A DNA stretch of 64,000 bases from Tritrichomonas musculus (lineage: Eukaryota; Parabasalia; Tritrichomonadida; Tritrichomonadidae), in NCBI GenBank assembly GCA_039105265.1, contig JAPFFF010000073.1, positions 124,001 through 188,000 of the forward strand. Direction: 5' to 3'. This document shows, in pieces, positions 62,751 through 64,000 of this stretch (positions are counted from its first letter, which is position 1; each line of letters opens with the position of its first letter). The notes under the pieces were generated by a model, which saw nothing but the letters and a program-made list of their open reading frames with translations, was not told the DNA's origin and did not search any database. The position numbers were made by a program, and so were the translations under genes.

Positions 62751-63176
62751 ATGAAATTTATAAAAAAAAAAAAAACCTATCTCCCTTTAAAAATACAGAT
62801 TAAAATTGATGCAAGCAGAAAAGTATTGGATTCATTGAAATTTATTCTATTTTGCTTCTTCAAAAATTCATTCGAAATTATTTTAGATGAATCGTTCCAA
62901 ACAAGAAATTACAAACCTTTTCCCGCTTCGGCTACTAGTTTTTTATCTGAAGATTCCGTTTTTTTCAGAAAAGAATATTATATATATGATTCAAAAGATT
63001 ATACACAAATAAAATATTTTTGCGATCAATACCAATTTTCTTCATCAGAAAAAATATATGATTTTTTGTTAATTTATTTGAATATCATCTGTTATGACGA
63101 AAATGGAGATTTACCAATGAGATCTTTTTGGAAATTTGAATATGACAAGAAATTAAACTTACAGAGAAATCCTTAA
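62751..63176 (+). CDS. Small hypothetical protein, 141 residues
   Basis: Begins at an ATG 33 bases after the tRNA-Gln (MKFIKKKKTYLPLKIQIKID). It encodes SFEIILDESFQTRNYKPFPA, YYIYDSKDYTQIKYFCDQYQ and FLLIYLNIICYDENGDLPMR. Composition is gene-like, with no signal peptide or membrane segment. I do not recognise it. Closeness to the tRNA terminator leaves almost no room for a promoter, so it may be the tail of a decayed gene rather than functional. Confidence 0.45.
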   Translation: MKFIKKKKTYLPLKIQIKIDASRKVLDSLKFILFCFFKNSFEIILDESFQTRNYKPFPASATSFLSEDSVFFRKEYYIYDSKDYTQIKYFCDQYQFSSSEKIYDFLLIYLNIICYDENGDLPMRSFWKFEYDKKLNLQRNP

Positions 63177-63467
63177 TGAAAACAATTGGCAAGAAACATG
63201 TATCTGAATCTAGCTCCGCTAATCTTTATATTCCATCGAGTGCTGATAATTTTGATGAAAAATAGTATGATATGACTCATTTGCGCGATATAACAGTTTT
63301 TGTGATCATTTTCAATTCTGTAACTCAAACATCTCTCAAAACTTCAATGTTGTAACAAATTTCTTGCCAACTTCCGAAATTATTGTTTTATCGATATAGG
63401 TTATTCAATTTTTAAGAGAGAAAAATGAAATAAGAGTCAATGTTTATTGAAAGATGAAAGGAAAAAG
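63177..63467. other. Spacer with a 10-bp inverted repeat
   Basis: TTGGCAAGAA at about 63186 faces TTCTTGCCAA at about 63361. The composition between them is less AT-rich than typical spacer and may be decayed coding sequence, but no frame is recognisable. Confidence 0.4.
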
Positions 63468-64000
63468 TTATTGCTCGCGGATTGTCCCAAAGAATTCAAG
63501 GGCTGAAAAAATGAATCGATTGTCTCCATGCGTGTTAGTGCCTGTTTGCTGGATTCGGAGGTACTGGAAGTATTCATTCAGTGACTTGCCTTCGCGAACT
63601 TCAAATGTATTCGAGTATCCTTTCCCATCGAGGCTTTTGTCGTTTGTTCGCGCATCAAGTGGCGTCCAGCTTTCTCCGTCATTTGAGCCATCAAGGCGCC
63701 AGCTCTGTGGATGGCAGTTGCCAGCCCCCTTCCAGCTGTTGGATCTAATTGAATAGAAAGAAGGCTTCACTTTTCTGTCCTTGAAATCAACAGTCAGCCA
63801 CGAGTTGGCTCTGTCGCTGGAAAAAAAGCATCCATGCGTGTCACTGAAATTAACAACATTCTTGGACTGATGAACAGGATGACTATTATAAGCTTGTGAT
63901 GATGTGATGTTGATGGTTCCGCTGTCAAGGACGCTTGCTGGGTTTCCGTTGCCAAGTTTGGCGATTATTCCATTGAATCTGTTGCTCGCATTGCTGTCGT
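63468..64000 (-). CDS. F5/8 type C (discoidin-like) domain protein, C-terminal part (5' end outside the window)
   Basis: The minus-strand frame is open from the right edge to TAA at 63468-63470 (177 codons). It encodes one F5/8C module: GIIAKLGNGNPASVLDSGTI, VNFSDTHGCFFSSDRANSWL, TVDFKDRKVKPSFYSIRSNS, QSWRLDGSNDGESWTPLDAR, YSNTFEVREGKSLNEYFQYL, RIQQTGTNTHGDN, and ends FSALEFFGTIREQ. All core strands of the fold are present. In trichomonads this module usually sits behind BTB and BACK domains, which would lie to the right of the window. It is clearly GC-richer (near 45% by eye) than everything around it, typical of a well-expressed or conserved gene. F5/8C modules bind carbohydrates, lipids or proteins. 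Confidence 0.9.
   Translation of the reverse strand, partial: DSNASNRFNGIIAKLGNGNPASVLDSGTINITSSQAYNSHPVHQSKNVVNFSDTHGCFFSSDRANSWLTVDFKDRKVKPSFYSIRSNSWKGAGNCHPQSWRLDGSNDGESWTPLDARTNDKSLDGKGYSNTFEVREGKSLNEYFQYLRIQQTGTNTHGDNRFIFSALEFFGTIREQ

Overview
The window looks like a nuclear contig from a trichomonad (Parabasalia), most likely a Tritrichomonas-type genome. The reasons are the family content (a giant BspA-like leucine-rich-repeat surface protein, a Pmp-like surface protein, BTB/F5-8C-type discoidin domain copies, a MATE transporter, lineage-typical kinases and phosphatases), long intronless reading frames, very AT-rich spacers, and TCAYT-type initiator sequences a few bases upstream of some start codons. 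The species is an inference; no rRNA or other marker is present.

Layout. 1-1193 (minus) is the N-terminal part of a membrane-anchored protein running off the left edge. 2548-5019 is a Pmp-like surface protein and 6029-14851 (minus) a 2,940-residue BspA-like adhesin-type protein. 15.3-17.3 kb holds gene debris: an unknown ORF, a 246-bp inverted copy of part of the BspA gene, and a frameshifted coiled-coil gene. 18404-19774 and 37148-38719 are paralogous single-pass membrane proteins with a near-identical core and divergent ends. 21.8-23.7 kb holds broken beta-amylase and LIM-domain genes. 24834-28556 is a kinase with Sel1-like repeats. 32.3-33.9 kb is a broken BspA-like gene. 34372-36486 (minus) encodes a WD40-PFU-PP2C fusion, the most unusual intact gene here. 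Then follow a PPP-family phosphatase (39089-40408), a secreted protein with a possible LRAT/PPPDE-like papain-fold domain (41519-43603), membrane-protein and discoidin-domain pseudogenes (44.4-45.6 kb), a MATE transporter (46396-47904), a decayed alpha-solenoid gene (48.2-50.3 kb), a standalone GBD/FH3-like protein (52466-53308), a CAMK-like kinase (55837-56796), a small unknown gene (61672-62124), and an F5/8C-domain gene entering from the right edge (63468-64000).

RNA genes: two tRNA-His(GUG)-like copies (19996, 34073 minus), tRNA-Gly(GCC) at 55576 and tRNA-Gln(UUG) at 62647.

Mobile DNA: three elements with hAT-type termini and perfect 8-bp target duplications (31300-32101, 40526-40981, 53767-54821), a TA-flanked element of about 3.2 kb with 54-bp inverted termini (57821-61037), and a possible element with TAGCCCCC-type ends (29663-30772). 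A satellite of 126-bp units (50487-51024) is fused to an exact 101-bp copy of the PPP phosphatase gene and followed by a candidate structured RNA (51034-51159).

The genes do not form an operon or pathway. The common themes are cell-surface proteins and phospho-signalling, with much duplication and gene decay between them.
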